Counted from the first letter of the stretch, positions 24,299 through 32,720 are shown. The stretch is 64,000 nucleotides of DNA from Paraburkholderia mimosarum LMG 23256 = NBRC 106338 (GCF_000739815.1 NZ_BBJJ01000015.1:1-64000); one strand, 5' to 3'. Translations and numbers: made by a program. The notes: a model not told the origin generated them from the sequence alone.

Positions 24299-25471
24299 GT
24301 GAGTTCTCAAGTCGTTATCGTTGGCGGCGGAGTCATCGGTAGTTCTATTGCTTACTTTCTGCGCGCAACCGACCCAACGGTTTCGGTGACCGTGTTCGAG
24401 CGCGACCCGAGTTATGCGCGCTCGTCTTCGGCGCTTTCGGCCGCGTCGATCCGGCAGCAGTTTTCCACGCCGCTCTCGATCCAGATGTCGCTCTTCGGCA
24501 TCGAGTTCCTGCGCGGCATTGGCGAGCGGCTCGAAGTCAACGGCAGCCGTCCGTCGATCGATCTGCACGAGGGCGGCTATCTTTTCCTCGCCACCGAGGC
24601 GGGCGATGCGACGCTGCGCGAAAATCACGCGCTGCAGACGCGCCTCGGCGCAGACATCGAACTCATGTCGCGCGACGCGTTGCAGGCGAAGTTTCCATGG
24701 CTCAACGTCGAGGATCTCGCAAGCGGCGCGTATGGCCGCAGCGGCGAGGGCTGGTTCGACGGCTACGGCCTCGTGCAGGCGCTGCGCAAGAAGGCGCAGT
24801 CGCTCGGCGCGCGCTATGTGGCGGCGGATGTGACAGGCGTCGTGCGTAGTGGCCGCAAGGTCACGCACGTGATCGCGAGCGACGGCGAACGCCATGCGTG
24901 CGACACGCTCGTGAACGCGGCAGGCGCGTGGGCACGCAAGCTCGCCGTGATGATGGACATCGACATTCCGGTTTACGCGCGCCGCCGCAGCATTTTCAAT
25001 GTGTCGTCACCGGCGCGGCTGACCCATTGCCCGTTACTGATCGATCCGTCCGGCGTGTATTTCCGCCCCGAGGGCAACACGTACATTACCGGCACGTCGC
25101 CGAGCCCGGAAAACGATCCCGATGACCTGCCGCTCGACGAGGTCGATCACGCCATTTTCGACGACGTGATCTGGCCCACGCTGGCGCACCGCGTGCCGGA
25201 GTTCGAGGCGCTGCGCGTGGAGAATTGCTGGTCCGGCTACTACGAGTACAACGTGCTCGACCAGAACGCCATCATCGGGTATCACCCGGCAATCGACAAT
25301 TGCGTGTTCGCCAACGGCTTCAGCGGGCACGGTCTGCAGCAAGGGCCGGCAACGGGGCGCGGTGTGAGCGAACTGATTCTGAATGGCAGGTACACCACGC
25401 TCGATCTTTCTTCGCTCGACTGGTCGCGCGTGCTGGAAAATCGTCCTATCGTCGAGAAGAACGTGGTGTGA
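24299..25471 (+). CDS. FAD-dependent amino-acid oxidase (pipecolate oxidase candidate)
   Basis: A 390-residue DAO-family flavoprotein with the FAD motif VVIVGGGVIGSSIAYFL at the very N-terminus and GSSALSAASIRQQFS after it, the latter typical of the FOXRED1/sarcosine-oxidase-like branch rather than DadA. The C-terminal FAD contact is ANGFSGHGLQQGPATG. I prefer the GTG at 24299 (xSSQVVIVGGG) because GGAG is eight bases upstream and the flavin motif begins at once; the frame is open back to 24197. It follows the aldehyde dehydrogenase on the same strand and is closed by a terminator. Oxidation of L-pipecolate to piperideine-6-carboxylate is proposed from context. Confidence 0.8.
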   Translation: MSSQVVIVGGGVIGSSIAYFLRATDPTVSVTVFERDPSYARSSSALSAASIRQQFSTPLSIQMSLFGIEFLRGIGERLEVNGSRPSIDLHEGGYLFLATEAGDATLRENHALQTRLGADIELMSRDALQAKFPWLNVEDLASGAYGRSGEGWFDGYGLVQALRKKAQSLGARYVAADVTGVVRSGRKVTHVIASDGERHACDTLVNAAGAWARKLAVMMDIDIPVYARRRSIFNVSSPARLTHCPLLIDPSGVYFRPEGNTYITGTSPSPENDPDDLPLDEVDHAIFDDVIWPTLAHRVPEFEALRVENCWSGYYEYNVLDQNAIIGYHPAIDNCVFANGFSGHGLQQGPATGRGVSELILNGRYTTLDLSSLDWSRVLENRPIVEKNVV

Positions 25472-25507
25472 TGCCGCAGTGACGATCGAGTCAGGCGACG
25501 CAAACTT

Positions 25508-25534
25508 GAGGCCCGTATCACGGGCCTCTTTCGT
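25508..25534 (+). terminator. Intrinsic terminator of the aldehyde dehydrogenase/oxidase unit
   Basis: GAGGCCCGT (25508-25516) pairs perfectly with ACGGGCCTC (25520-25528) around a three-base loop and is followed by TTTCGTTT. Confidence 0.85.
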
Positions 25535-25573
25535 TTGACCCGCCGCCTCGCCATGAACGAAGGCGCGCGGGAC

Positions 25574-25643
25574 GCTTGATGAGCAAACCGCAAGATGTGG
25601 TGATTAGATTTCGTTTGATGCGCGCAGGCGGCCCGACCACAAT
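25574..25643 (+). promoter_or_regulatory. Duplicated promoter block, copy 2 (aminotransferase gene)
   Basis: Positions 25595-25623 repeat 21113-21141 without change, and the 20 bases before (GCTTGATGAG at 25574 onward) are largely conserved. TTGATG (25615-25620), a 17-base spacer and CACAAT (25638-25643) form the promoter. Because this block is shared with another gene, the open frame that starts at 25576 is probably untranslated leader. Confidence 0.6.
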
Positions 25644-25674
25644 CGAAGCTTATCCGGCCACCGCCATTGACGAC

Positions 25675-26895
25675 ATGTACGACTTCACCGCACCTTTCCA
25701 GCATCCGGCCGGTTCGCCGATTCGAGAGCTTTTCAGGTACCTGGCACAACCAGGCATGATTTCCTTCGCCGGCGGCTATCCCGCCAGCGATCTTTTCGAC
25801 GAGGAAGGGTTGCAGGCGGCTGCCGCGCGCGCATGGCAGGCCCCCACACAATGCCTTCAGTATGGTCCGACCGACGGCTTGCCGGAGCTGAAGGCCCAGA
25901 TCCTCGCACTCATGGCGCGGCGCGGCGCGATATGCGCGCCCGAGGAAATGCTGATCACCACGGGCTCGCAGCAAGGGCTCGATCTCTTGTTGCGTGTGCT
26001 GCTCGATCCGGGCGACACGGCGTTGACGGAGCAGCCTGCCTATCCGGCCACGCTGCAGGCCCTCAGGCTCCAGCAGGCGCGTGTCGTGACGGTGCCGGTG
26101 GACGGTGACGGCATCGACGTCGATGTGCTCGCCGCCCGGCTCGCATCGGGCGTCATTGCGCGGCCGAAATTGCTGTACACCGTGCCGACCTTCGCAAACC
26201 CTACCGGGGCCACGCTCACGCGTGAACGTCGCCTCGCGTTGCTGCGCCTCGCCGTTCAATACCGCTTTGTGATCGTCGAGGACGATCCCTATGGCGATCT
26301 GCGTTTCGCCGGCCAGGCCATGCCCTCCCTGCTCGCGCTGGCGAGCGAAGTGGAGGGTGCGCGCGCCTGGGTCGTGCATTTTTCGAGTCTTTCGAAAGTC
26401 GTCGCGCCCGGCTTGCGCGTGGGCTGGACGATCGCCCCCGCCGAAATCGCGCGGCGCTGCGTGATCGCCAAGCAGACCGTCGACCTGTGCAGCACACCGT
26501 GGACGCAGGCGATCGCCGCGCACTATCTGGAAGCGGGCTCGCTCGAACAGCATCTGCCGCGTATCACACAAGCGTATCGGCGCAAATGCGAGGCGCTCTG
26601 CGATGGCCTGCGCGCGGAATTCGAGGGCGAAATCGCGTTTCATCAGCCCGAAGGCGGCATGTTCGTGTGGGCGCGCATGCCGGGCCTGGCGATCGATGCG
26701 CTTTTGCCGAACGCGATCGCCAGCAACGTAATATTCGTGCCGGGCAAGGCGTTTTTCGCCGACCATCCGGATAGCGCCTCGCTGCGCCTTTCGTTTGCCG
26801 CGCCGAACGTTGACGAGATTCGCGAAGGGGTGGCGCGTCTGAAGCAGGCGGCGCAGGCTACGCGCGCGGCGCAGGTCGCGTCGGCGCGTGCGTGA
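25675..26895 (+). CDS. PLP-dependent aminotransferase, 2-aminoadipate (LysN/AmaC) type
   Basis: A 406-residue class I/II aminotransferase. The PLP lysine is in SSLSKVVAPGLRVGW (about residue 238), the substrate-binding Arg segment appears in SLRLSFAAPN, and MISFAGGYPASDLF near the N-terminus is the signature of the 2-aminoadipate/kynurenine aminotransferase group. No GntR DNA-binding domain precedes it, so it is an enzyme and not a MocR regulator. I start it at the ATG at 25675 (MYDFTAPF); an upstream ATG at 25576 falls inside the duplicated promoter block. In the proposed route it converts 2-aminoadipate to 2-oxoadipate, the substrate of HglS. Confidence 0.85.
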   Translation: MYDFTAPFQHPAGSPIRELFRYLAQPGMISFAGGYPASDLFDEEGLQAAAARAWQAPTQCLQYGPTDGLPELKAQILALMARRGAICAPEEMLITTGSQQGLDLLLRVLLDPGDTALTEQPAYPATLQALRLQQARVVTVPVDGDGIDVDVLAARLASGVIARPKLLYTVPTFANPTGATLTRERRLALLRLAVQYRFVIVEDDPYGDLRFAGQAMPSLLALASEVEGARAWVVHFSSLSKVVAPGLRVGWTIAPAEIARRCVIAKQTVDLCSTPWTQAIAAHYLEAGSLEQHLPRITQAYRRKCEALCDGLRAEFEGEIAFHQPEGGMFVWARMPGLAIDALLPNAIASNVIFVPGKAFFADHPDSASLRLSFAAPNVDEIREGVARLKQAAQATRAAQVASARA

Positions 26896-26950
26896 AGTGC
26901 ATTGAATCGCGGCGTTGCCCCTCCAGGGGCGTGTCACGCGGCAGACCGGC

Positions 26951-27958
26951 TTACCGAACGAGGAAGCCGTAAGTCAGCGGGTCACGCTCGTCTACGATCC
27001 ACGTTGCGAAGCCGCACACGAACGCGTTGCCTTCGACTTCCGGAATGACTGCACGGAAGCCGCCGACCGTCGTTTCGCCGAGCACACGTCCCTTGAAGAC
27101 GGTGCCGATGATGGATTCGTTCACAAGGGTCTCGTCCTTGCCGAGTTCGCCTCGCAGATACAATTGGGCGACGCGCCCGCCGGTTCCGGAGCCGGTCGGC
27201 GAGCGGTCCACCTCGCGGTCCGCAAACACGCAGCAGTTCGCTTGCGTCGAGCCCGGGTGTCGCGGTGCGCCGGCAATGATGGTTCCGTATATGTGATTGA
27301 TCTCCGGAATCTCGGGATGGACGACAGGGTACGCCTTGTTGGCGGCTTCCTTGACTTCGGCGCCGAAGCGGATGAGCGCCTCGGCCGACGACTCGCGAAC
27401 TTCAAGACCATGCGGGTGACCGTCTGTATAAAAATAGAACGCGCCACCGAAGGCGATATCGCCCTTGACGGTGCCAAAGGAAGGCGTCTCGACGGTCACA
27501 TCCCGCTTCCAGATGAAGGACGGGACGTTCACGAACCGCACATTGCCGGCGTGCTCGCCATCCCACTGAACGTATGCCTCGATGAAGCCGCAGGGAGCGT
27601 CGATGCCGACCCGCGTTTCCGGCACCTGGCGCTGCACCCAGCCAAGCTCGACCGCGGCGGTGGACAGTGCGATGACGCCGTGTCCGCAGTGATCGCTATA
27701 GCCCTCGTTGTGGAGGAAGATGATGCCGAAGTCGGCGCTCGGGCTGACCGGTTCGGTCAGATAGCCGCCGTACATGTCGGCATGGCCGCGCGGCTCGAAC
27801 ATCAACGCGGTGCGGATTTCGTCGGCGTTTTCCTTGAGCCACGCACGACGCTTGACGATGGTGTCGCCAGGGAGGCGGGGGAGGCCGCTGGTGACGATGC
27901 GGAAGGCTTCGCCGCCGGTATGGACTTCGACTGTCGAAATGGTACGCGTAGTTTTCAT
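26951..27958 (-). CDS. Trans-3-hydroxy-L-proline dehydratase (proline racemase family)
   Basis: A 335-residue member of the proline racemase family. The first catalytic position keeps cysteine (DHCGHGVIA, about residue 90), while the second, normally SPCGTGT, reads SPTGSGTGG, a Cys-to-Thr change. In this family a Cys/Thr pair marks trans-3-hydroxy-L-proline dehydratase, which makes delta1-pyrroline-2-carboxylate, whereas Cys/Cys marks racemases and 4-hydroxyproline epimerases. The ATG at 27958 (MKTTRTIS) gives the usual length; a longer start has no support. It is convergent with the aminotransferase. The mu-crystallin-type reductase at 15742-16650 (or the one at 1681-2658) could reduce its product to L-proline. 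Confidence 0.85.
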   Translation of the reverse strand: MKTTRTISTVEVHTGGEAFRIVTSGLPRLPGDTIVKRRAWLKENADEIRTALMFEPRGHADMYGGYLTEPVSPSADFGIIFLHNEGYSDHCGHGVIALSTAAVELGWVQRQVPETRVGIDAPCGFIEAYVQWDGEHAGNVRFVNVPSFIWKRDVTVETPSFGTVKGDIAFGGAFYFYTDGHPHGLEVRESSAEALIRFGAEVKEAANKAYPVVHPEIPEINHIYGTIIAGAPRHPGSTQANCCVFADREVDRSPTGSGTGGRVAQLYLRGELGKDETLVNESIIGTVFKGRVLGETTVGGFRAVIPEVEGNAFVCGFATWIVDERDPLTYGFLVR

Positions 27959-28199
27959 GGTGTTTTCACGTGCGATGCGTGGTTGTAACGACATCCGTCT
28001 GGCTCGTCCTGCGCGGGTGAAACATAGGCGCCGGGCGCGGGCTTCCAATGCGCGAGGACAGGCAAGCAAGCGTCAACGGAGAAAGCGCCATAAACTGTAG
28101 CGGAAATCGCGAGCGGAAAGGCTTCAGCATGGCGACATGCGTTTGTGCATACGCTCGACGCACCGTGGTCTCCGTCAACGACAGCAGGGAGGCGCAATC

Positions 28200-28361
28200 G
28201 TGGAACTGACCGACTTCGACCGGCTGACCTTTGACTGTCATGGCACCCTGTTTGACCGGAAGAGCGGCATTTTCGATGGCCCAAAGACCCTGCTCGAACA
28301 CGCCAGGGCGCCGCTCGCACGCGACCAGGTGCTTGACGCACGTGCACGCCACGAACCATGA
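28200..28361 (+). pseudogene. Truncated 2-haloacid dehalogenase (HAD) remnant
   Basis: A 53-codon frame starting at GTG 28200, with the excellent ribosome site GGGAGG, matches only the N-terminus of L-2-haloacid dehalogenase-like HAD proteins: LTFDCHGTLFD carries the nucleophile Asp and DxxGT motif, followed by SGIFDGPKTLLEHARAPL. The stop TGA at 28359 overlaps the ATG of the Nudix gene. The remaining three quarters of the enzyme (about 170 residues, including the conserved Lys and second acidic motif) are missing, so it cannot be active. It is probably the scar of a deletion that fused the Nudix gene to a foreign promoter and leader. Confidence 0.75.
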
Positions 28362-28996
28362 CCACGCCTTCGGGACAAGATTCGCTGATAGCACGTCTTG
28401 CGCAGGCTCGGCGGCTGCTCGCACTCGCGCAAACGGGTTTGCACTACGCAACGAGCCCCTTCGACACGGAAAGATACGCCGAGATCGCACGCATCGCGCA
28501 TCTTCAACTTGCAGAGATGGCTTCCATGCAAGCATGCGATGTCGCCGCGCTCTTCGCGTCGGAAACGGGCTATGCCAACCCCAAGCTCGATGTCAGATGT
28601 GCCGCCTTCAACGAGGCCGGGCAAATCCTGCTCGTGCGGGAGGCCGTGGATGGCTTGTGGTCCCTGCCCGGCGGGTGGGCCGATGTGGGCGTCTCGCCCG
28701 CCGAGAATGCGGCGAAGGAAGCCCGCGAAGAAAGCGGCTATACGGTGAACATCGTCCGGCTGCTTGCCGTGTGGGATATGCTCAAGCACGGTCATCCGCC
28801 TTCCGTGTTTCACATCTGGAAGCTGGTTTTTCTTGGGGAAATCGTGCAGGCGGGCGAGATATGCGGCGCTGAAACCGACGCAGTCCAGTTTTTCGACGTC
28901 GATGACCTTCCCGCTCTATCGCAGGGGCGAATTCTCCCTGAACAGATTCGACGCCTGCATGCGTTGCGCAACAGCGGCGATGTCGAATTCGACTAG
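28358..28996 (+). CDS. Nudix hydrolase with N-terminal Nudix_N domain
   Basis: A 212-residue pyrophosphohydrolase. Residues 9-70 resemble the Nudix_hydro_N domain found in ADP-ribose pyrophosphatase-type proteins, and the Nudix box GWADVGVSPAENAAKEAREE (about 106-125) keeps all catalytic acids. The ATG overlaps the stop of the dehalogenase remnant (ATGA), giving translational coupling to that truncated frame. Substrates of close relatives include ADP-ribose and other nucleoside diphosphate conjugates; nothing nearby narrows this down. Confidence 0.9.
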   Translation: MTTPSGQDSLIARLAQARRLLALAQTGLHYATSPFDTERYAEIARIAHLQLAEMASMQACDVAALFASETGYANPKLDVRCAAFNEAGQILLVREAVDGLWSLPGGWADVGVSPAENAAKEAREESGYTVNIVRLLAVWDMLKHGHPPSVFHIWKLVFLGEIVQAGEICGAETDAVQFFDVDDLPALSQGRILPEQIRRLHALRNSGDVEFD

Positions 28997-29055
28997 GACC
29001 AGCGGCGCAGTACGGCCGTTTCGTTAGAACGCTACATTTGTGTCGACCTTATCGA

Positions 29056-30261
29056 ATGCAAAGCGAACCGCAAGTCAGTGTGATCCGGCAGATTCCGCGC
29101 AGTGTCTGGGTGCTCGGGTGTGTCAGTCTGTTCATGGACATTTCGTCCGAAATCATTCACAGCCTGCTGCCGATGTTCCTGGTGGCAAGCCTCGGCGCGA
29201 GTGCCGGCGCGATCGGCATCATCGAAGGCGTCGCCGAGGCAACGGCCCAGATCGTCAAGGTGTTTTCGGGCACGCTGAGCGACTATCTGCACAACCGCAA
29301 ATGGCTCGCAGTGGCCGGCTATTCGCTCGGCGCGTTGAGCAAGCCCATTTTCGCCATTGCGCCGACGGTTGGGGTCGTGGTCACGGCTCGTGTCATGGAC
29401 CGGGTCGGGAAGGGTATCCGGGGTGCGCCTCGCGATGCGCTCATCGCCGATGTCACGCCGCCGCAACTGCGCGGTGCGGCCTTTGGCCTGCGTCAGGCGC
29501 TCGACACGGTCGGCGCGTTGCTCGGGCCGCTGCTGGGCGTCGCCATCATGCTGGTGTCGGGAAACAACTTTCGGCTCGCATTCTGGATTGCCGTCATTCC
29601 CGCAGTGCTCACCGTCACACTGCTGACATTCGGTGTCAGGGAGCCCGTGCATGAGGCTTCCGTCAAGAAGGGCAATCCCGTGACCTGGACGCGCCTCAGG
29701 CAGCTCGGCACGAACTATTGGTGGGTGGTCGGCGTGGGCGCTGTTTTCGCGCTGGCGCGATTCAGCGAGGCGTTCCTGGTGCTTCGCGCAATGGGCAGCG
29801 GCGTATCGATCGCGCTGGTTCCGCTCGTCATGGTGGCGATGAATTTCATCTACGCACTCTCGGCATATCCGTTTGGCAAGCTCGCGGACACGATGAGCCA
29901 CACCCGGTTGCTGATAGCCGGCCTCGTCGTATTGATCGGCTCCGATATCGTGCTCGCGCACGGCGCGCACTGGAGCCTGGTCCTCGTGGGAGTTGCACTG
30001 TGGGGGCTGCACATGGGCATGACCCAGGGTCTGTTTTCCGCGATGGTCGCCCACACGGCGCCGCCAGATCTGCGGGGCACCGCGTTCGGCTTCTTCAATC
30101 TGCTGAGCGGTGTGATGACGCTGGCGTCGAGCGTCGTCGCGGGCCAGTTGTGGGAACGTTTCGGCGCAGCCACTACGTTCTACGCAGGCGCCGCATTCTG
30201 TGCGGTTACCGTTGTGCTGCTCCTGGTCCATCCGACGCCGATCGCCAGCGAGGGGCGCTAA
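29056..30261 (+). CDS. MFS transporter, 12 membrane segments
   Basis: A 401-residue major facilitator with MFS motif A seen as GTLSDYLHNRKWLA and a second, conserved cytoplasmic loop RVMDRVGKGIRGAPRDALIA, which is characteristic of a widespread uncharacterised group of proteobacterial MFS proteins. The ATG at 29056 (MQSEPQVS) is preferred although no strong ribosome site is seen; a TTG at 29038 is the alternative. It follows the Nudix gene by 59 bases and may share its transcript. Substrate is unknown. Confidence 0.85.
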   Translation: MQSEPQVSVIRQIPRSVWVLGCVSLFMDISSEIIHSLLPMFLVASLGASAGAIGIIEGVAEATAQIVKVFSGTLSDYLHNRKWLAVAGYSLGALSKPIFAIAPTVGVVVTARVMDRVGKGIRGAPRDALIADVTPPQLRGAAFGLRQALDTVGALLGPLLGVAIMLVSGNNFRLAFWIAVIPAVLTVTLLTFGVREPVHEASVKKGNPVTWTRLRQLGTNYWWVVGVGAVFALARFSEAFLVLRAMGSGVSIALVPLVMVAMNFIYALSAYPFGKLADTMSHTRLLIAGLVVLIGSDIVLAHGAHWSLVLVGVALWGLHMGMTQGLFSAMVAHTAPPDLRGTAFGFFNLLSGVMTLASSVVAGQLWERFGAATTFYAGAAFCAVTVVLLLVHPTPIASEGR

Positions 30262-30292
30262 GTCAAGGACGTAGCCACCTTTCGATCGGGAA

Positions 30293-30544
30293 TCACGTGG
30301 CTGGCTTCTGGGAACGGGCGGCCTCGTGCTGCGCGGCCCGTTCCTCTGCATGGGCCTTCGCAAGGTGATGTCCGACGATGCAGCCGCCTACCGCGCCCGC
30401 GACTGCGTGGTGACCCGCATAGTGTCCCGCGACACCGCCGACGACCGCGCCCTTCAGGCAGCCGGCGGCGTGGGCCGATCCGGCTGCCGCCAGTGCCAGA
30501 CCAGCAGCCGCGGCAAGTGTCCTGATACGGTTATTGAAGTTCAT
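30293..30544 (-). CDS. Small secreted glycine-zipper protein
   Basis: An 83-residue protein with a signal peptide (residues 1-26, cleavage after SAHA) and a glycine-zipper segment (GAVVGGVAGHYAGHHAVAGA, about 31-50) followed by a charged, His/Ala/Glu-rich tail. Glycine-zipper proteins insert in or associate with the outer membrane and often respond to envelope stress. It precedes, on the same strand, no further gene and lies downstream of the Arg/Glu-rich secreted protein at 30586-30891, with which it may be co-transcribed (41-base gap). Confidence 0.78.
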   Translation of the reverse strand: MNFNNRIRTLAAAAGLALAAAGSAHAAGCLKGAVVGGVAGHYAGHHAVAGAVGGCIVGHHLAKAHAEERAAQHEAARSQKPAT

Positions 30545-30585
30545 GTGCTCAGCTACTGATGTGAAGGTTCAGCGGTGAAATCGGC

Positions 30586-30891
30586 TCAATAGCCCCAGCG
30601 ATCATGGTCGCGCCAGGCTCGCTCACGCCATTGGTGCTCGCGCCGTTCGTGTTCTCGCCATTCGCGTTCGCGCCACTCACGCGCACGCCAGTCGTCGTCG
30701 CCGCGCCAGGCGACCGCGACCGGTGGAGGCGCATACTCAGCGGGCGGCGGAGCGACATAAACAGGCTGGGCCGGGGCGTAGGCCACGCCAGGTACTTCAA
30801 CGCCCAGTGCTACATCTACGTGGGCGAACGCTGCGCTCGACGCTGCCAGCGCCGCCGCACCCAATACCACGCCGAGAATCGTCCTTTTCAT
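30586..30891 (-). CDS. Small secreted protein with Arg/Glu/Trp-rich tail
   Basis: A 101-residue protein. Residues 1-23 form a signal peptide (cleavage after AAFA), followed by VDVALGVEVPGVAYAPAQPVY and a proline-rich linker. The last 40 residues are a low-complexity run of WRE/REH units (REWREREWREHERRE), likely helical and highly charged. This layout is common in small Burkholderia envelope proteins of unknown role. The ATG at 30891 has AGGAG ten bases upstream. Together with the glycine-zipper gene it forms a two-gene leftward unit. Confidence 0.8.
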   Translation of the reverse strand: MKRTILGVVLGAAALAASSAAFAHVDVALGVEVPGVAYAPAQPVYVAPPPAEYAPPPVAVAWRGDDDWRAREWREREWREHERREHQWRERAWRDHDRWGY

Positions 30892-31085
30892 TTCGCTGCT
30901 CCTGCGCACTTGATGTGCGTTGCTGGTGGGTACGGTTCGCAGTGTAGGCGGCGGACCCGGACACAGGTGCAACGGCGATGCTAGATTCGTAACGTTGCAT
31001 TATCGGGTCTGCGCGTTCGGTTTTGCAGCCACGAATCCTGCAAAGGCGTTGGCTTGTGATAAGCACCCCGCGAGCTAACGCGGAC

Positions 31086-31120
31086 AAAAAGAAACGCCAA
31101 CCTGAAGCGGTTGGCGTTTT
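31086..31120 (-). terminator. Intrinsic terminator of aceA
   Basis: AAACGCCAACC (31092-31102) pairs perfectly with GGTTGGCGTTT (31109-31119). On the minus strand it is followed by TTTCTTTTTG. The T-rich other flank may let it also work in the plus direction. Confidence 0.9.
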
Positions 31121-31139
31121 GCGTGGGGTATTGCGAGTA

Positions 31140-32720
31140 TCAGAACTGGTTCATGGTGTTGTCTTTACCCGCCGCTTTCAGGGCTGCTTCGCCGCTGAAA
31201 TACTCCTTGTGGTCGTCGCCGATGTCCGAGCCGGACATGTTCTGGTGCTTGACGCATGCGATGCCCTGGCGGATTTCCTTGCGCTGCACGCCAGCCACAT
31301 AACCGAGCATGCCCTGGTCGCCGAAGTATTCGCGGGCCAGGTTGTCGGTCGACAGTGCCGCGGTGTGGTAAGTCGGCAGCGTGATCAGGTGATGGAAGAT
31401 GCCGGCTTCGCGCGCCGCATCGGCCTGGAAGGTGCGGATCTTTTCGTCGGCGGCGAGCGCCAGTTCGCTTTGGTCGTATTCCGCGCTCATCAGTTGGGCG
31501 CGATCGTATGCCGACACATCCTTGCCTGCGGCTTTCATCGCGTCGTACGCCTGCTGACGGAAGTTCAGGGTCCAGTTGAACGACGGGCTGTTGTTGTACA
31601 CCAGCTTGGCATTCGGGATGACCTTGCGGATCTCGTTCACCATGCCGGCGATCTGGCCGATATGCGGCTTTTCGGTTTCGATCCACAACAGGTCGGCGCC
31701 GTTTTGCAGCGCGGTGATGCAATCGAGCACGCAGCGCGCTTCGCCCGTGCCGGTGCGGAACTGGAACAGGTTGCTGGGCAGGCGCTTGGGACGCAGCAGC
31801 TTGCCGTCGCGCTTGATGACGACGTCACCATTGCCCAGTGCGTCGGCCGAAATTTCGTCGCAGTCGAGGAACGAATTGTATTGGTCGCCCAGGTCGCCCG
31901 GCGCGTGGGTCACGGCGATCTGCTTGGTCAGACCGGCGCCCAGCGAGTCGGTACGGGCCACGATGATGCCGTCGTCCACGCCCAGCTCGAGGAAGGCGTA
32001 GCGGATGGCGCGGATCTTGGCGAGGAAGTCCTCATGCGGCACGGTGACCTTGCCATCCTGGTGGCCGCACTGCTTTTCGTCGGACACCTGATTTTCGATC
32101 TGGATGCAGCATGCGCCTGCTTCGATGAACTGCTTGGCCAGCAGGTAGGTGGCTTCGGCGTTGCCAAAACCCGCGTCGATGTCGGCGATGATGGGGACGA
32201 CGTGGGTGATGTGGTTGTCGATTTTTTCCTGGATGGCGGCTTTGGCAGCGCCTTCGGCCGCGTCCAGCTGGCGGAACAGGCCACCCAGTTCACGGGCGTC
32301 GGCCTGGCGCAGGAAGGTATACAGCTCGCGGATCAGTGCGCTGACGGCGGTCTTTTCGTGCATCGACTGGTCCGGCAGCGGGCCGAACTCGGAGCGCAGC
32401 GCGGCCACCATCCAGCCGGACAGGTAAAGGTAGCGGCGCTCGGTGCTGTTGAAATGCTTCTTGATGGAGATCATCTTCTGCTGGCCGATGAAGCCATGCC
32501 AGCAGCCCAGCGACTGGGTGTACTTCGACGGGTCGGCATCGTAGGCGGCCATGTCGGCGCGCATGATCTTCGCGGTGTACTTTGCGATGTCGAGGCCCGT
32601 TTTGAACTTGTTCTGGGCGCGCATGCGGGCCGCAGACTCGGGATTGATGGCATTCCACGCGCTGCCTTGTTTCTCTTTCAACGCAGCAACTGCCTTGATG
32701 TCGTCTTGATATTGGGCCAT
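31140..32720 (-). CDS. aceA: Isocitrate lyase, long proteobacterial form
   Basis: A 526-residue enzyme cleaving isocitrate to glyoxylate and succinate in the glyoxylate shunt, needed for growth on acetate and fatty acids. The catalytic cysteine Cys218 is in the motif KQCGHQDGKV, the variant typical of the 530-residue Pseudomonas/Burkholderia enzymes as opposed to the KKCGH of the 430-residue E. coli form. The ATG at 32720 (MAQYQDD) has GGAAG upstream; the frame is open further but without similarity. No aceB or aceK is adjacent. A perfect 18-bp palindrome lies 109 bases upstream (32829-32846), suggesting control by a dimeric regulator. Confidence 0.95.
   Translation of the reverse strand: MAQYQDDIKAVAALKEKQGSAWNAINPESAARMRAQNKFKTGLDIAKYTAKIMRADMAAYDADPSKYTQSLGCWHGFIGQQKMISIKKHFNSTERRYLYLSGWMVAALRSEFGPLPDQSMHEKTAVSALIRELYTFLRQADARELGGLFRQLDAAEGAAKAAIQEKIDNHITHVVPIIADIDAGFGNAEATYLLAKQFIEAGACCIQIENQVSDEKQCGHQDGKVTVPHEDFLAKIRAIRYAFLELGVDDGIIVARTDSLGAGLTKQIAVTHAPGDLGDQYNSFLDCDEISADALGNGDVVIKRDGKLLRPKRLPSNLFQFRTGTGEARCVLDCITALQNGADLLWIETEKPHIGQIAGMVNEIRKVIPNAKLVYNNSPSFNWTLNFRQQAYDAMKAAGKDVSAYDRAQLMSAEYDQSELALAADEKIRTFQADAAREAGIFHHLITLPTYHTAALSTDNLAREYFGDQGMLGYVAGVQRKEIRQGIACVKHQNMSGSDIGDDHKEYFSGEAALKAAGKDNTMNQF

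Noticed and set aside
25576..25674. N-terminal extension of the aminotransferase starting at 25576
   Set aside because: The segment contains the promoter block also found at 21113-21141, and the enzyme family begins at about 25675.
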